The translations under genes were made by a program, and so were the position numbers. The notes beneath the pieces were generated by a model, which saw only the letters and a list, made by a program, of their open reading frames with translations, was not told where the DNA came from and ran no database searches. From an uncultured Prevotella sp. (lineage in GTDB: Bacteria > Bacteroidota > Bacteroidia > Bacteroidales > Bacteroidaceae), in assembly GCA_905235975.1 (NCBI GenBank), contig CAJONT010000211.1:1-35732 (forward strand): a stretch of DNA of 35,732 bases, read 5' to 3'. Positions 1 to 9,605 of this stretch are shown here, piece after piece. How positions within the stretch are numbered: the first letter of the stretch is position 1; every line of letters begins with the position of its first letter.

Positions 1-22
1 GCTGCCCGCTTTTAGATAAGCA

Positions 23-70
23 AGGAGTCCTGTCAAGGAAGATGATTCCTGACAGGACTCCTATTTTTTT
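23..70 (+). terminator. Rho-independent terminator of the gene upstream of the window
   Basis: AGGAGTCCTGTC-A-AGGAA / GATGA loop / TTCCT-GACAGGACTCCT (17 bp with one bulged A) followed by ATTTTTTT. Confidence 0.85.
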
Positions 71-128
71 GTGCCTGTTTTCTGTTAAGGTGATGGTTTT
101 TTGTGCCTGTTTCTGTCATAAGGATGCA
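65..128. repeat. Imperfect tandem repeat (period about 32 bp)
   Basis: TTTTTTGTGCCTGTTTTCTGTTAAGGTGATGG followed by TTTTTTGTGCCTGTTTCTGTCATAAGGATG. Confidence 0.5.
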
Positions 129-177
129 ATTTTCAAATATTAACATTCCTAAATAAGCATTTTTCGATTTATTGTAC

Positions 178-185
178 TAATTTTG
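178..185 (+). promoter_or_regulatory. Bacteroidetes-type -7 box TAATTTTG
   Basis: Matches TAnnTTTG, 24 nt upstream of the ATG at 210. Confidence 0.5.
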
Positions 186-209
186 TTGTCCATATTGAAT
201 AAAGTACAA

Positions 210-797
210 ATGATAGATTGTAAGTATTGTAAACGTCATATTCCCTATGATGCCAATGTGTGTCCATATTGTGGACGCTCCATTAAAGACCAAAAAGACA
301 GTGCTTCGGCTGACTCACCTTCAGAAGTGCAGGAAACACCCGCTCAGTATGCGAATACGGAAGGGGTAAATAATGAAAAATCAAATAAATGGCTTTATGT
401 CATTATTGTGATTCTGATTTTGCTCCTGTTGTGCTTTGTCGGATATTTCTTGCTCAACCAGCCCACGGGCAAAACCGAGCCACCGGTTCAGGCCGACACG
501 ACCTATGTGGATACAACAAATGAGGGCAGTGCGGCACAGACTGCTCCATCAGTTGCTCCGGTTGCCAAACCCTTGCAGAAAGGAATGGAAATCGTGGTCA
601 ACGGGGAGGGCGTGCGTATGCGCTTCGGTCCGTCGCTCAAAGCCGGTTACCTTAAGACACGTCAGGGAGGTACCCTCTCTGTGAACAAAGGTACGCGACT
701 GCCCTGTATAGGCGAAGATGGCGACTGGTACAAGGTGGTCTACCAAGGCAAGCAATATTACATGTCAAAGCAGTTCTGCTATCCTGCCAAGAATTAA
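210..797 (+). CDS. Zinc-ribbon, single-TM, SH3-like domain protein
   Basis: ORF 183-797. The ATG at 210 (MIDCKYCKRHIPYDANVCPYCGRS) is preferred over the TTG at 183. CxxC...CPYC zinc ribbon, hydrophobic WLYVIIVILILLLLCFVGYFLL, C-terminal SH3-like VNGEGVRMRFGPSLKAGYL...GDWYKVVYQGKQYYMSKQFC. Confidence 0.75.
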   Translation: MIDCKYCKRHIPYDANVCPYCGRSIKDQKDSASADSPSEVQETPAQYANTEGVNNEKSNKWLYVIIVILILLLLCFVGYFLLNQPTGKTEPPVQADTTYVDTTNEGSAAQTAPSVAPVAKPLQKGMEIVVNGEGVRMRFGPSLKAGYLKTRQGGTLSVNKGTRLPCIGEDGDWYKVVYQGKQYYMSKQFCYPAKN

Positions 798-821
798 TTA
801 CCATTTATAGACAAATCAGAT

Positions 822-2051
822 ATGGCACTGAATTATATTTGGATCGCCCTTTTTGTGCTGGGATTCCTCGTGGGCATAGTGAAGCTGTTTTTCGGCGATT
901 TCGAGGCGCTGCCCGCCATGATGGACTCCACCTTTGAGATGTCGAAGTCAGCATTCGAAATGTGTCTCGGACTCACCGGCACGCTTACCCTCTGGATGGG
1001 TATTCTGAAGATAGGCGAAGACAGCGGCCTCATCAACCGTCTGGCCCGCTTCCTGAGTCCTGTACTGACAAAGCTGTTCCCTGAGATTCCCAAGGGACAT
1101 CCGGCACTCGGCTCCATTTTCATGAATATCTCTGCCAACATGCTGGGACTCGACAATGCCGCCACACCGGTGGGACTGAAAGCCATGCAGGAACTGCAGT
1201 CGATAAACAAAGACAAGGATACGGCCAGCAACTCGATGATAATGTTTCTCACGCTCAACACATCGGGACTTACCATCATACCCGTATCCATCATGAGTTA
1301 TCGCGCCCAGGCTGGTGCCGCCGATCCTACCGATGTGTTTATCCCGCTTTTGCTCACCACGTTGGTGTCGACCATCGTGGGACTCCTTGTGTGCTCCCTC
1401 TATCAACGCATCAACTTGTTCAACAGATATATCTTGCTGATGTTTGCAGTGATAGCCTCTTTTGTGTCAGGTCTCTTCTACATTATTATAGGCATGGACA
1501 ATGAGATGGTGCAGCATTTCTGCCGCCTCCTCACCAGTTTCATGATACTGGGAGCCATCATGCTGTTCATCTGGTCGGGATGGAAAAAGAAACTCAATGT
1601 GTACAACTCCTTCATCGAGGGAGCCAAAGGAGGGTTCAACGTGGCAGTGAGCCTCATACCCTATTGTGTGGCCATTTTGGTGGCAGTGGGTGTGTTCAGA
1701 GCATCAGGTGGACTGGTGATGCTGCAACATGCGGTGGAACAAGGGGTACAAGCCATGGGGCTGAACAGCGATTTCGTGGGCGCCCTGCCGGTGGCACTGA
1801 TGAAACCGCTCAGCGGCCCCGGGGCACGTGGCATGATGCTCGACATCTTTACACATTTAGGACCAGACTCCTTCGTGGGACACCTGGCAAGCGTGATGCA
1901 GGGGTGCACCGACACCACTTTCTACATCCTCGCTATCTATTTCGGCAGCGTGGGTATTAAGAAATACCGCTATTCGGTGGCCTGCGGCCTCACAGCCGAT
2001 ATCGCCGGCATGATAGCAGCGGTGTGCTTCAGCTATTTCTTCTTCGGATAA
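822..2051 (+). CDS. Nucleoside recognition / fused spore maturation SpmA-SpmB-like membrane protein
   Basis: 409-aa hydrophobic ORF with two gate-like halves (MGILKIGEDSGLINRLARFLSPVLTKLFPEIPKGHPALGSIFMNISANMLGLDNAATPVGLKAMQELQ and GALPVALMKPLSGPGARGMM). Confidence 0.85.
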   Translation: MALNYIWIALFVLGFLVGIVKLFFGDFEALPAMMDSTFEMSKSAFEMCLGLTGTLTLWMGILKIGEDSGLINRLARFLSPVLTKLFPEIPKGHPALGSIFMNISANMLGLDNAATPVGLKAMQELQSINKDKDTASNSMIMFLTLNTSGLTIIPVSIMSYRAQAGAADPTDVFIPLLLTTLVSTIVGLLVCSLYQRINLFNRYILLMFAVIASFVSGLFYIIIGMDNEMVQHFCRLLTSFMILGAIMLFIWSGWKKKLNVYNSFIEGAKGGFNVAVSLIPYCVAILVAVGVFRASGGLVMLQHAVEQGVQAMGLNSDFVGALPVALMKPLSGPGARGMMLDIFTHLGPDSFVGHLASVMQGCTDTTFYILAIYFGSVGIKKYRYSVACGLTADIAGMIAAVCFSYFFFG

Positions 2052-2074
2052 ACAACAAGCTCTGAACGACAAGT

Positions 2075-3253
2075 ATGCAGTGGACGGACAGAATAAGGCA
2101 GGTGAAGATTATCCTCGTCGTGGCGGCAGTCGTTATTGCCGTAGCCTCGCTGTTTGTCTCCAACTATCTTGTACGCGACCTCTCTGCCGAGGAGCGCACC
2201 AAAATGGAGGTGTGGGCGGAGGCCATGCGCTCGTTCAACATGGCCGATGAGAATACCGACCTGAATCTTGTGCTCAAAGTGATGGACGAGAATCATACCA
2301 TTCCCGTCATCGTGCTCGACAGTGCAGGGATGGTGACCACCTACAGGAACCTGAAGATACATGGTAAGAACGAAACCGACAGTCTTGCTTACGTCACAGC
2401 AAAAGGGCACAAGCTCCGCAGCGAGGATATGTACGTAAGAATCTATCTCGACGAGAGCAACGACCCTGGCAGCGACTATATTGACGTGTGCTATGATGAC
2501 TCGGTAATGATAAAGCGACTCTCGGCATGGCCCTTCGTGCAGCTGGGCGTAGTGATGGTGTTCGTCGTGGTAGCCATCTTCGCACTGCTCACCTCAAAGC
2601 GTGCCGAACAAAACAAAGTGTGGGTGGGACTCTCCAAAGAAACGGCCCACCAACTCGGTACGCCGATCTCAAGTCTTATGGCCTGGACGGAGATACTGAA
2701 AGAGACCTATCCCAACGACGACCTGTTGCCTGAAATGGACAAAGACGTACAGCGGCTGCAACTCATTGCCGACAGGTTCTCCAAAATCGGATCGCTGCCG
2801 GAACTTACCAGCTCGAGCCTGAACCAGGTGTTAGACCATGTGGTGGACTATATGAGCCGCCGCACATCGGCCAGGGTGACCATGATAAAACAGTTGCCCG
2901 ACGAAGACTTGATCGTAAGAATCAATGCCTCGCTCTTTGAGTGGGTGGTGGAGAATCTCTGCAAGAACGCCGTAGATGCCATGGAGGGAGTGGGTACCAT
3001 CACTCTCCATGCCGAGAAAGCAGGTAACAAGGTGGTCATCGACGTGACCGATACAGGCAAAGGCATACGGAAAAAAGACCTGCACAATGTGTTCACGCCG
3101 GGTTTCACCACAAAAAAACGAGGGTGGGGGCTCGGCCTGTCGCTCGCCAAACGAATCGTGGAGGAGTACCACCGCGGCCGTATCTATGTGAAAAGTTCCG
3201 AACTGGGAAAAGGCACCACTTTCCGTATCGAATTGAAAAGCGATGAATCTTAA
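2075..3253 (+). CDS. Sensor histidine kinase (HATPase_c)
   Basis: Two TM segments, KETAHQLGTPISSLMAWTEIL H-box, N-box ENLCKNAVDAM, G-boxes VTDTGKGIRKKD and GWGLGLSLAKRIVEEY. Confidence 0.85.
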   Translation: MQWTDRIRQVKIILVVAAVVIAVASLFVSNYLVRDLSAEERTKMEVWAEAMRSFNMADENTDLNLVLKVMDENHTIPVIVLDSAGMVTTYRNLKIHGKNETDSLAYVTAKGHKLRSEDMYVRIYLDESNDPGSDYIDVCYDDSVMIKRLSAWPFVQLGVVMVFVVVAIFALLTSKRAEQNKVWVGLSKETAHQLGTPISSLMAWTEILKETYPNDDLLPEMDKDVQRLQLIADRFSKIGSLPELTSSSLNQVLDHVVDYMSRRTSARVTMIKQLPDEDLIVRINASLFEWVVENLCKNAVDAMEGVGTITLHAEKAGNKVVIDVTDTGKGIRKKDLHNVFTPGFTTKKRGWGLGLSLAKRIVEEYHRGRIYVKSSELGKGTTFRIELKSDES

Positions 3254-3384
3254 ACAGGCCATCTCGTGCGGCATGAAACGTGACAATAGGCTTTTTAAGC
3301 ACCGGTAGAAAGACGGTCAACTTTATTTTTCTGATACAAAAAGAAAAAAAACGCGTGAAAATCATGTAATTGGAAAAATATTTG

Positions 3385-3392
3385 TAACTTTG
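3385..3392 (+). promoter_or_regulatory. -7 box TAACTTTG of the DUF177-rpmF operon
   Basis: TAnnTTTG match only 9 nt upstream of the ATG at 3402. Confidence 0.55.
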
Positions 3393-3401
3393 CACCCCAA
3401 T

Positions 3402-3926
3402 ATGGAAAGTTTGGCTACCTTTGACATTGACCTCAAGAACTTGAAGGAAGACGTAACCCTGTTCCGCTTCAAGTTGGACGATGATTTCTTCAAGTCCATC
3501 CACGGGACAGAGGTGGAGAACGGCAAGTTGGAGGCTGTGCTGAAGGTGACAAAGGCGGGATCAGAGTTCGCGCTCGATTTCCAGGCCGATGGCGATGTCA
3601 CGGTGACCTGCGACCGCTGTCTCGAACCCATGCAACAACCCGTGAGCACCACGGGAAGGCTTACGGCACGCTTCGGGACGGAATATGCCGAAGACGGCGA
3701 CGCTGTGGTAGTACCCTTCGAGACGGGTTCGCTGAATGTGGCCTGGCATTTCTATGAGTTCATAGCCCTTTCCATACCTGTGCGGCATGTACATGCCGAC
3801 GGCGAGTGCAATGCGGAAATGCTCGACAACCTGCGGAAATGGATGGTGGAGGATGGGCAGCGACAGACTCAGACCGACCCGCGATGGAAAGATTTGGAAA
3901 AACTGAAAACAATAATTAAAGATTAA
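3402..3926 (+). CDS. DUF177 / YceD family protein
   Basis: MESLATFDIDLKNLKEDVTLFRFKLDDDFF...VTCDRCLEPMQQPV; directly upstream of rpmF. The track's TTG start at 3390 lies within the promoter motif. Confidence 0.85.
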   Translation: MESLATFDIDLKNLKEDVTLFRFKLDDDFFKSIHGTEVENGKLEAVLKVTKAGSEFALDFQADGDVTVTCDRCLEPMQQPVSTTGRLTARFGTEYAEDGDAVVVPFETGSLNVAWHFYEFIALSIPVRHVHADGECNAEMLDNLRKWMVEDGQRQTQTDPRWKDLEKLKTIIKD

Positions 3927-3931
3927 CAAAA

Positions 3932-4117
3932 ATGGCACATCCTAAAAGAAGACAGTCAAAGACTCGTACACTGAAGAGAAGAACTCACGACAAGGCTGAG
4001 GTCCCCACATTGGCAGTATGCCCCAACTGCGGCGCTTACTATGTGTATCACACCGTCTGCGCGGCTTGTGGATACTACAGAGGTAAGGTGGCTATCGTGA
4101 AGGAAACCGTAGAATAA
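3932..4117 (+). CDS. rpmF: 50S ribosomal protein L32 (zinc-ribbon form)
   Basis: MAHPKRRQSKTRTLKRRTHDKA...CPNCGAYYVYHTVCAACGYYRG. Confidence 0.95.
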   Translation: MAHPKRRQSKTRTLKRRTHDKAEVPTLAVCPNCGAYYVYHTVCAACGYYRGKVAIVKETVE

Positions 4118-5139
4118 TGGGCAAGACAAGAGCGATAATCACTGGCGTTGGCGGCTACATTCCCGACTATGTGCTCAACAATGAGGAGATATCGAGGATG
4201 GTGGAAACCAACGATGAGTGGATTATGACGCGTGTCGGTATCAAGGAGCGTCGCATCCTGGCAGAAGAAGGACTCGGCACTTCCTATATGGCCCGCAAGG
4301 CAGCCAGAATGGCCATTGAGAAGAGCGGGACTGATCCCGACTCCATCGATGCCCTCATCCTGGCTACCACAACGGCCGACTATCAGTTCCCCTCCACTGC
4401 GTCTATCGTATTGGGCAAGCTGGGACTGCGCAATGCGTTTGCCTTCGACTTCTGGGGAGCCTGCTGCGGTTTCCTCTATGCACTCGACACTGCGGCTTGC
4501 ATGATAGAGGCCGGTCGCTATAAGTGCATCCTGGTGATAGGTGCCGACAAGATGTCGTCGATGGTCGACTACAAAGACCGGGCTACCTGCCCCCTCTTCG
4601 GCGACGGTGCAGGTGCTGTAATCGTTCAGGCATCTGAGGACGAAGAAACAGGTTATATAGACTCCTATTTCAGGACCGACGGTAAGGGCTTGCCCTTCCT
4701 CCACATGAAAGCAGGAGGCTCTGTCTGCCCGCCCTCGCATTTCACCGTCGACCATCGTCTGCATTTCATCTACCAGGAAGGCAGGACCGTCTTCCGCTAT
4801 GCTGTCACCAACATGAGTGATGATTGTGCCCTCATTGCTGAGCGCAACGGACTCAACAAGGACAACATCGCGTGGGTGGTACCACATCAGGCCAACCTGC
4901 GCATCATTGAGGCCGTGGCCAAGAGGCTGGACCTACCGATGAGCCAAGTGATGGTAAATATAGAACGATTGGGCAATACCAGTGCCGGCACGATACCGCT
5001 TGCGCTTTGGGATTATGAGAGCCGCTTGCGCAAAGGCGACAATATCATCCTGACAGCTTTCGGAGCCGGATTCGTACACGGAGCGTCTTATCTGAAATGG
5101 GCTTACGACGGAGCGGCAGCTGCTGCACCGGCAAAATAA
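4117..5139 (+). CDS. fabH: 3-oxoacyl-ACP synthase III
   Basis: TGVGGYIPDYVLNNEEISRMVETNDEWIMTRVGIKERRI; ACCGFLYAL active site; VPHQANLRIIEAVAKRL; GNTSAGTIPLAL. Confidence 0.95.
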   Translation: MGKTRAIITGVGGYIPDYVLNNEEISRMVETNDEWIMTRVGIKERRILAEEGLGTSYMARKAARMAIEKSGTDPDSIDALILATTTADYQFPSTASIVLGKLGLRNAFAFDFWGACCGFLYALDTAACMIEAGRYKCILVIGADKMSSMVDYKDRATCPLFGDGAGAVIVQASEDEETGYIDSYFRTDGKGLPFLHMKAGGSVCPPSHFTVDHRLHFIYQEGRTVFRYAVTNMSDDCALIAERNGLNKDNIAWVVPHQANLRIIEAVAKRLDLPMSQVMVNIERLGNTSAGTIPLALWDYESRLRKGDNIILTAFGAGFVHGASYLKWAYDGAAAAAPAK

Positions 5140-5156
5140 ACCATTCACTGTTCAAG

Positions 5157-5188
5157 CGCATCCTTCTTATGAAACGATGCGTTTTTTT
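5157..5188 (+). terminator. Possible weak intrinsic terminator between fabH and era
   Basis: CGCATC...GATGCG 6-bp stem followed by TTTTTTT. Confidence 0.45.
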
Positions 5189-5205
5189 CTTATTAACAGT
5201 ATCAC

Positions 5206-6114
5206 ATGCATAAAGCAGGATTCGTAAATATAGTAGGTAATCCCAACGTGGGCAAAAGCACGCTGATGAACCAACTCGTGGGCGAACGCATCAGTATTGC
5301 TACCTTCAAGGCGCAGACCACCCGCCACCGCATCATGGGTATCGTGAACACCCCGGATATGCAGATCGTGTTCAGTGACACACCGGGGGTGCTGAAACCC
5401 AACTACAAATTGCAGGAGTCGATGCTGGCTTTCTCGGAAAGTGCGCTCGCCGATGCCGATGTGTTGCTCTATGTGACCGACGTGGTGGAAAATCCCGAGA
5501 AGAACATGGACTTCTTGGAAAAGGTGCAGCAGATGAAGGTGCCCATTATTCTGCTCATCAACAAAATAGACAACCTAGCCGACGAATCGGCTGCCAAGGG
5601 TGCCCCGCAGAAGAAGTTGGAAGCACTTGTGGAGCAATGGGGCAAGCTGCTGCCCAATGCAGAGATACTGCCCATCTCTGCCAAGAACAAGTTCGGCGTA
5701 GACATGTTGCTGCGCCGTATCCAGGAACTGCTGCCAGAGAGTCCGGCCTATTTCGACAAAGACCAGCTCACGGACAAGCCAGCCCGCTTCTTTGTCTCGG
5801 AAATCATCCGTGAGAAGATACTCCTCTACTATGACAAGGAAATCCCTTACTCGGTGGAAGTGGCGGTGGAGAGCTTCAAGGAAACGGAAAAGAAAATACA
5901 CATCCGTGCCATTATCTATGTGGAGCGAGAGAGCCAGAAGGGCATCATCATAGGGCATCAAGGCTATGCGCTGAAAAAGATGGGCTCGGAAGCGCGCAAG
6001 TCGCTGGAACGCTTCTTCGGAAAAGACATCTTCCTGGAAACCTATGTCAAGGTAGATAAAGACTGGCGGTCGTCGCAGCGGGAACTCGACGCATTCGGAT
6101 ACAATCCTGAGTGA
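5206..6114 (+). CDS. era: GTPase Era
   Basis: [27 protein letters not shown]-domain GIIIGHQGYALKKMGSEARKSLERFFG. Confidence 0.96.
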   Translation: MHKAGFVNIVGNPNVGKSTLMNQLVGERISIATFKAQTTRHRIMGIVNTPDMQIVFSDTPGVLKPNYKLQESMLAFSESALADADVLLYVTDVVENPEKNMDFLEKVQQMKVPIILLINKIDNLADESAAKGAPQKKLEALVEQWGKLLPNAEILPISAKNKFGVDMLLRRIQELLPESPAYFDKDQLTDKPARFFVSEIIREKILLYYDKEIPYSVEVAVESFKETEKKIHIRAIIYVERESQKGIIIGHQGYALKKMGSEARKSLERFFGKDIFLETYVKVDKDWRSSQRELDAFGYNPE

Positions 6115-6183
6115 CGGAAGAGCATATACCCGCCACTGCAGCCCTGTCAGGGATATCATTTATGCAACAGTAACAATGTGATT

Positions 6184-7497
6184 ATGGCAAACTTAGTAGC
6201 GATAGTAGGACGCCCCAATGTGGGCAAGTCAACACTCTTCAACCGCCTCACCAAGACGCGCAGCGCCATCGTGAGCGAGGAAGCCGGCACCACACGCGAC
6301 CGACAGTATGGCAAGTGCGAATGGTGTGGAAAGGAATTTTCCGTGGTCGACACCGGAGGATGGGTGGTCAACTCCGACGATGTGTTTGAGGAGGAGATAC
6401 GCAAGCAGGTGCTCATAGCCACCGAAGAGGCCGACTTGGTGCTTTTCCTCGTGGATGTGACCAATGGCGTGACCGACTGGGACAGCGACGTGGCAATGAT
6501 ACTGCGCAGGTCGAAACTGCCCGTGTTGCTCGTGGCCAACAAAGTGGACAACAATGCACAACGCTACGAGGCGGCCGAGTTTTACAAACTGGGACTGGGC
6601 GACCCCTACTGCATCAGTGCTGCCACGGGAAGCGGAACAGGCGACCTGCTCGACATCGTGGTGGAGAAACTGAACGTCACGGGCGGTGAACTGATAGAGG
6701 AGGGGATTCCCCGTTTTGCCGTCGTGGGACGTCCCAATGCCGGAAAGAGCAGTCTCATCAATGCCTTTATAGGTGAGGACAGACATATCGTGACCGAAAT
6801 AGCCGGTACTACCCGCGACAGCATTTACACCCGCTACGACAAATTCGGCTTCGACTTCTATCTGGTGGACACGGCAGGCATCCGCCGGAAAAACAAGGTG
6901 ACGGAGAATCTGGAATTCTATTCGGTCATGCGCAGCATCAGAGCCATAGAGAATTCGGACGTGTGCATCCTGATGATTGACGCCACACGCGGCATCGAGG
7001 CACAAGACATGAACATCTTCCAACTCATACAGAAGAACAACAAGTCGCTGGTGGTGGTGGTGAACAAATGGGACCTCGTGGAGGAGAAGAGCCAGAAGGC
7101 TATCGACACCTTCGAAGATGCCATACGCAACAGGATGGCTCCCTTTACCGACTTTCCCATCATCTTTGCCTCTGCACTCACCAAGCAACGCATATTCCGT
7201 GTACTTGAGACTGCCAAGCATGTCTATCTGAACCGTACCACCAAAGTGGGGACGTCCAAACTCAATGAGGTGATGCTGCCCTTGATAGAGGCATATCCAC
7301 CCCCATCGGTCAAGGGAAAATATATTAAGATTAAATATTGCATGCAGCTGCCCAACACGCAGATACCCTCCTTCGTCTTCTTTGCCAACCTGCCTCAGTA
7401 TGTAAAGGATCCCTACAAACGGTTCCTTGAAAACAAAATCAGGGAGAACTGGCAAATGACGGGATGCCCCATCAATGTCTTTATCAGACAGAAATAA
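6184..7497 (+). CDS. der: Ribosome assembly GTPase Der (EngA)
   Basis: Two G domains ([28 protein letters not shown]), KH-like C-terminus. ATG at 6184 preferred over GTG at 6178. Confidence 0.96.
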   Translation: MANLVAIVGRPNVGKSTLFNRLTKTRSAIVSEEAGTTRDRQYGKCEWCGKEFSVVDTGGWVVNSDDVFEEEIRKQVLIATEEADLVLFLVDVTNGVTDWDSDVAMILRRSKLPVLLVANKVDNNAQRYEAAEFYKLGLGDPYCISAATGSGTGDLLDIVVEKLNVTGGELIEEGIPRFAVVGRPNAGKSSLINAFIGEDRHIVTEIAGTTRDSIYTRYDKFGFDFYLVDTAGIRRKNKVTENLEFYSVMRSIRAIENSDVCILMIDATRGIEAQDMNIFQLIQKNNKSLVVVVNKWDLVEEKSQKAIDTFEDAIRNRMAPFTDFPIIFASALTKQRIFRVLETAKHVYLNRTTKVGTSKLNEVMLPLIEAYPPPSVKGKYIKIKYCMQLPNTQIPSFVFFANLPQYVKDPYKRFLENKIRENWQMTGCPINVFIRQK

Positions 7498-7509
7498 GAC
7501 TGATTTTAT

Positions 7510-7908
7510 ATGCGGAAAGCCTGGTGGGCGCTTTGCGCCGCATGTGTCCTGATATGGTGTGCCGCCGGTTGCAGCAAGACCGATCCTGCTCAATTGGCTG
7601 CACATACCGCGAAATGCTATTACGACTATCTCCTTGATGGGAAGTATGGCGACTTCGTGGCCGGACTGTATTATGAAGGGGAGATGAACGATGTATACCG
7701 CACACAGCTGGAGGACAATGCCAAGATGTTCATCGCACAACTGAAAAAATGGAGATCGGGCCTGGTGGCCGTCGACATCGACAGCGCCGCATACGAAAAC
7801 GACACCCACAGCGCACAGGTGTTCCTCGTTTTCCACTATGGTGACAGTACCCGCGAACGGTTGCTCGTGCCCATGGTGGAGAAAGAAGGTGTCTGGTTTA
7901 TGCGTTAG
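7510..7908 (+). CDS. Small lipoprotein (DUF4878-like)
   Basis: Signal peptide with lipobox-like CAAGC (MRKAWWALCAACVLIWCAAGCSK); short alpha+beta domain. Confidence 0.65.
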   Translation: MRKAWWALCAACVLIWCAAGCSKTDPAQLAAHTAKCYYDYLLDGKYGDFVAGLYYEGEMNDVYRTQLEDNAKMFIAQLKKWRSGLVAVDIDSAAYENDTHSAQVFLVFHYGDSTRERLLVPMVEKEGVWFMR

Positions 7909-8681
7909 CGGCTGCCCCGAGGTTCTTCGTGCTCTGCCCGCCTGACCTTCTTGAACAGGTCGGAAGCGAAGACAAGGTCGTTGAGCGCCTGATTGTCGGC
8001 GTCCATCACATTGTCCTTCGTGCCTTGCCACTCCTTTCTTCCCTGGTAGATAAACACGATGTTTTCGCCGATGCCCATCACCGAGTTCATATCGTGCGTG
8101 TTGATGATGGTGGTGGTGTCGTATTCCTTGGTGATGCTGCTCAACAGTTCATCGATGATGAGCGACGTCTTGGGGTCAAGGCCGGAGTTCGGCTCATCGC
8201 AGAACAGGTATTTCGGATTCAGTGCGATGGCTCTCGCAATGGCCACTCGTTTCTGCATGCCGCCCGAGATCTCGCCGGGATATTTCTTCTGGGCATCGAT
8301 CAGGTTCACACGGTCCAGACATTCCTGTGCCCTGTGCACACGTTCCCGGTAGTTCATCGGGGAAAACATGTCAAGGGGGAACATCACATTCTCAAGCACG
8401 CTGAGTGAGTCGAAGAGTGCGGCACCTTGGAAAATCATGCCCATTTCCCTACGCAGCAATATCTTTTCGCGTTTGCCCATGGCGGTGAAGTCGCGGCCGT
8501 CGTAGAACACCTGCCCCTTGGTGGGGTCGAGCAATCCCACCAAGTTCTTCATCAGCACCGTCTTGCCCGAACCACTCTGACCAATAATCAGATTGGTCTT
8601 GCCGTTTTCAAAGACGGCACAGATGTCGGTGAGCACTTCCTTGTCGTCGAACGACTTGTAGAGATGTCTGGCTTCTATCAT
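7905..8681 (-). CDS. mlaF: ABC transporter ATP-binding protein, MlaF-like
   Basis: MIEARHLYKSFDDKEVLTDI, Walker A GQSGSGKT, ISGGMQKRVAIARA, CDEPNSGLDP; adjacent to the MlaE permease. Start trimmed from 8864 to 8681. Confidence 0.88.
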   Translation of the reverse strand: MIEARHLYKSFDDKEVLTDICAVFENGKTNLIIGQSGSGKTVLMKNLVGLLDPTKGQVFYDGRDFTAMGKREKILLRREMGMIFQGAALFDSLSVLENVMFPLDMFSPMNYRERVHRAQECLDRVNLIDAQKKYPGEISGGMQKRVAIARAIALNPKYLFCDEPNSGLDPKTSLIIDELLSSITKEYDTTTIINTHDMNSVMGIGENIVFIYQGRKEWQGTKDNVMDADNQALNDLVFASDLFKKVRRAEHEEPRGSR

Positions 8682-8683
8682 GG

Positions 8684-9430
8684 TTACGAAAGCAATTGGG
8701 TGAGAAACACGTCGGAAAACAATATCAGCACGCTGCTCGACACCACGGCATCGGTACTGGCCTTGCCCACCTCCACCGAGCCGCCTTCCACATAATAGCC
8801 GCAGAACGAAGCCACACTGGAGATGATGAAGGCAAAAAAGATGCTTTTGATAATGCTCATCCACATGAACCAGGGATTGAAATCATGCTGCAGTCCCACC
8901 GTGAGATCCTCTGGACTCAACACATGGCCTACGTAGGCAGTGGCATAGGCTCCCACAATGCCTGTGACAGCGCTGAAAATGACAAGGAAAGGCATGATGG
9001 TTATCATGCCCAGTATCTTGGGCAGTATCAGGTAACTGGCGGAGTTGACTCCCATGATGTCGAGGGCATCTATCTGCTGAGTCACACGCATGGTGCCCAA
9101 CTCCGATGCAATGTTGCTGCCCACCTTGCCGGCCAGGATAAGACACATGATTGAGGAGGAGAATTCCAACAACATAATTTCGCGTGTGGTATATCCGGTC
9201 ACAAACTTGGGCATCCACGGACTCTGGATGTTCAATTTCATCTGAATGCAGATTACGGCCCCGATGAAGAAGGAAATGAGCAATACTATGCCAATGGAGT
9301 CAACCCCAAGGGCCGACATTTCCTTGACATATTTCTTGACGAACATACGCATCCTTTCAGGGCGGGAGAAGGTCTTGCCCATCAGGATAAGGTATTTGCC
9401 AAATGTGTGGAGGTATCTTAGCAACAACAT
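8684..9430 (-). CDS. mlaE: MlaE-family ABC transporter permease
   Basis: GVDSIGIVLLISFFIGAVICIQMKLN, SELGTMRVTQQIDALDIMGVNSASYLILPKI. Start set at MLLLRYLHTFGKYLILMGKTFSRPERM. Confidence 0.9.
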   Translation of the reverse strand: MLLLRYLHTFGKYLILMGKTFSRPERMRMFVKKYVKEMSALGVDSIGIVLLISFFIGAVICIQMKLNIQSPWMPKFVTGYTTREIMLLEFSSSIMCLILAGKVGSNIASELGTMRVTQQIDALDIMGVNSASYLILPKILGMITIMPFLVIFSAVTGIVGAYATAYVGHVLSPEDLTVGLQHDFNPWFMWMSIIKSIFFAFIISSVASFCGYYVEGGSVEVGKASTDAVVSSSVLILFSDVFLTQLLS

Positions 9431-9518
9431 TCCTATGTGTATTTCTGCCTGCCGCCTGTCAGCCCTGTCAAAACCGACAGTCTTTGCCAAAAGGCTGTTT
9501 CACTTTTGCAAAAGTAAA

Positions 9519-9526
9519 CAAAAATC
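9519..9526 (-). promoter_or_regulatory. -7 box TACTTTTG for mlaEF
   Basis: Minus-strand TAnnTTTG match inside the perfect palindrome ACTTTTGCAAAAGT (9512-9525). Confidence 0.5.
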
Positions 9527-9589
9527 AAAAGAAACTAAAATATATATGAAAGTTTTTGTCCGAATGTCCCATTTTGGCAAATAATTTGC

Positions 9590-9597
9590 TACTTTTG
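9590..9597 (+). promoter_or_regulatory. -7 box TACTTTTG for lptB
   Basis: TAnnTTTG match just upstream of the lptB start. Confidence 0.5.
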
Positions 9598-9605
9598 CAC
9601 ATCAG

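Noticed and set aside
6229-8031. 600-aa minus-strand ORF
   Set aside because: Fully antisense to der and the downstream lipoprotein in the codon-aligned phase; low-complexity composition and no recognisable domain. Explained by avoidance of TTA/CTA/TCA in the sense genes.
8682-8864. N-terminal extension of the mlaF ORF
   Set aside because: Overlaps the end of mlaE out of frame and lacks homology-like sequence; MIEARHLYKSF at 8681 is the natural start.
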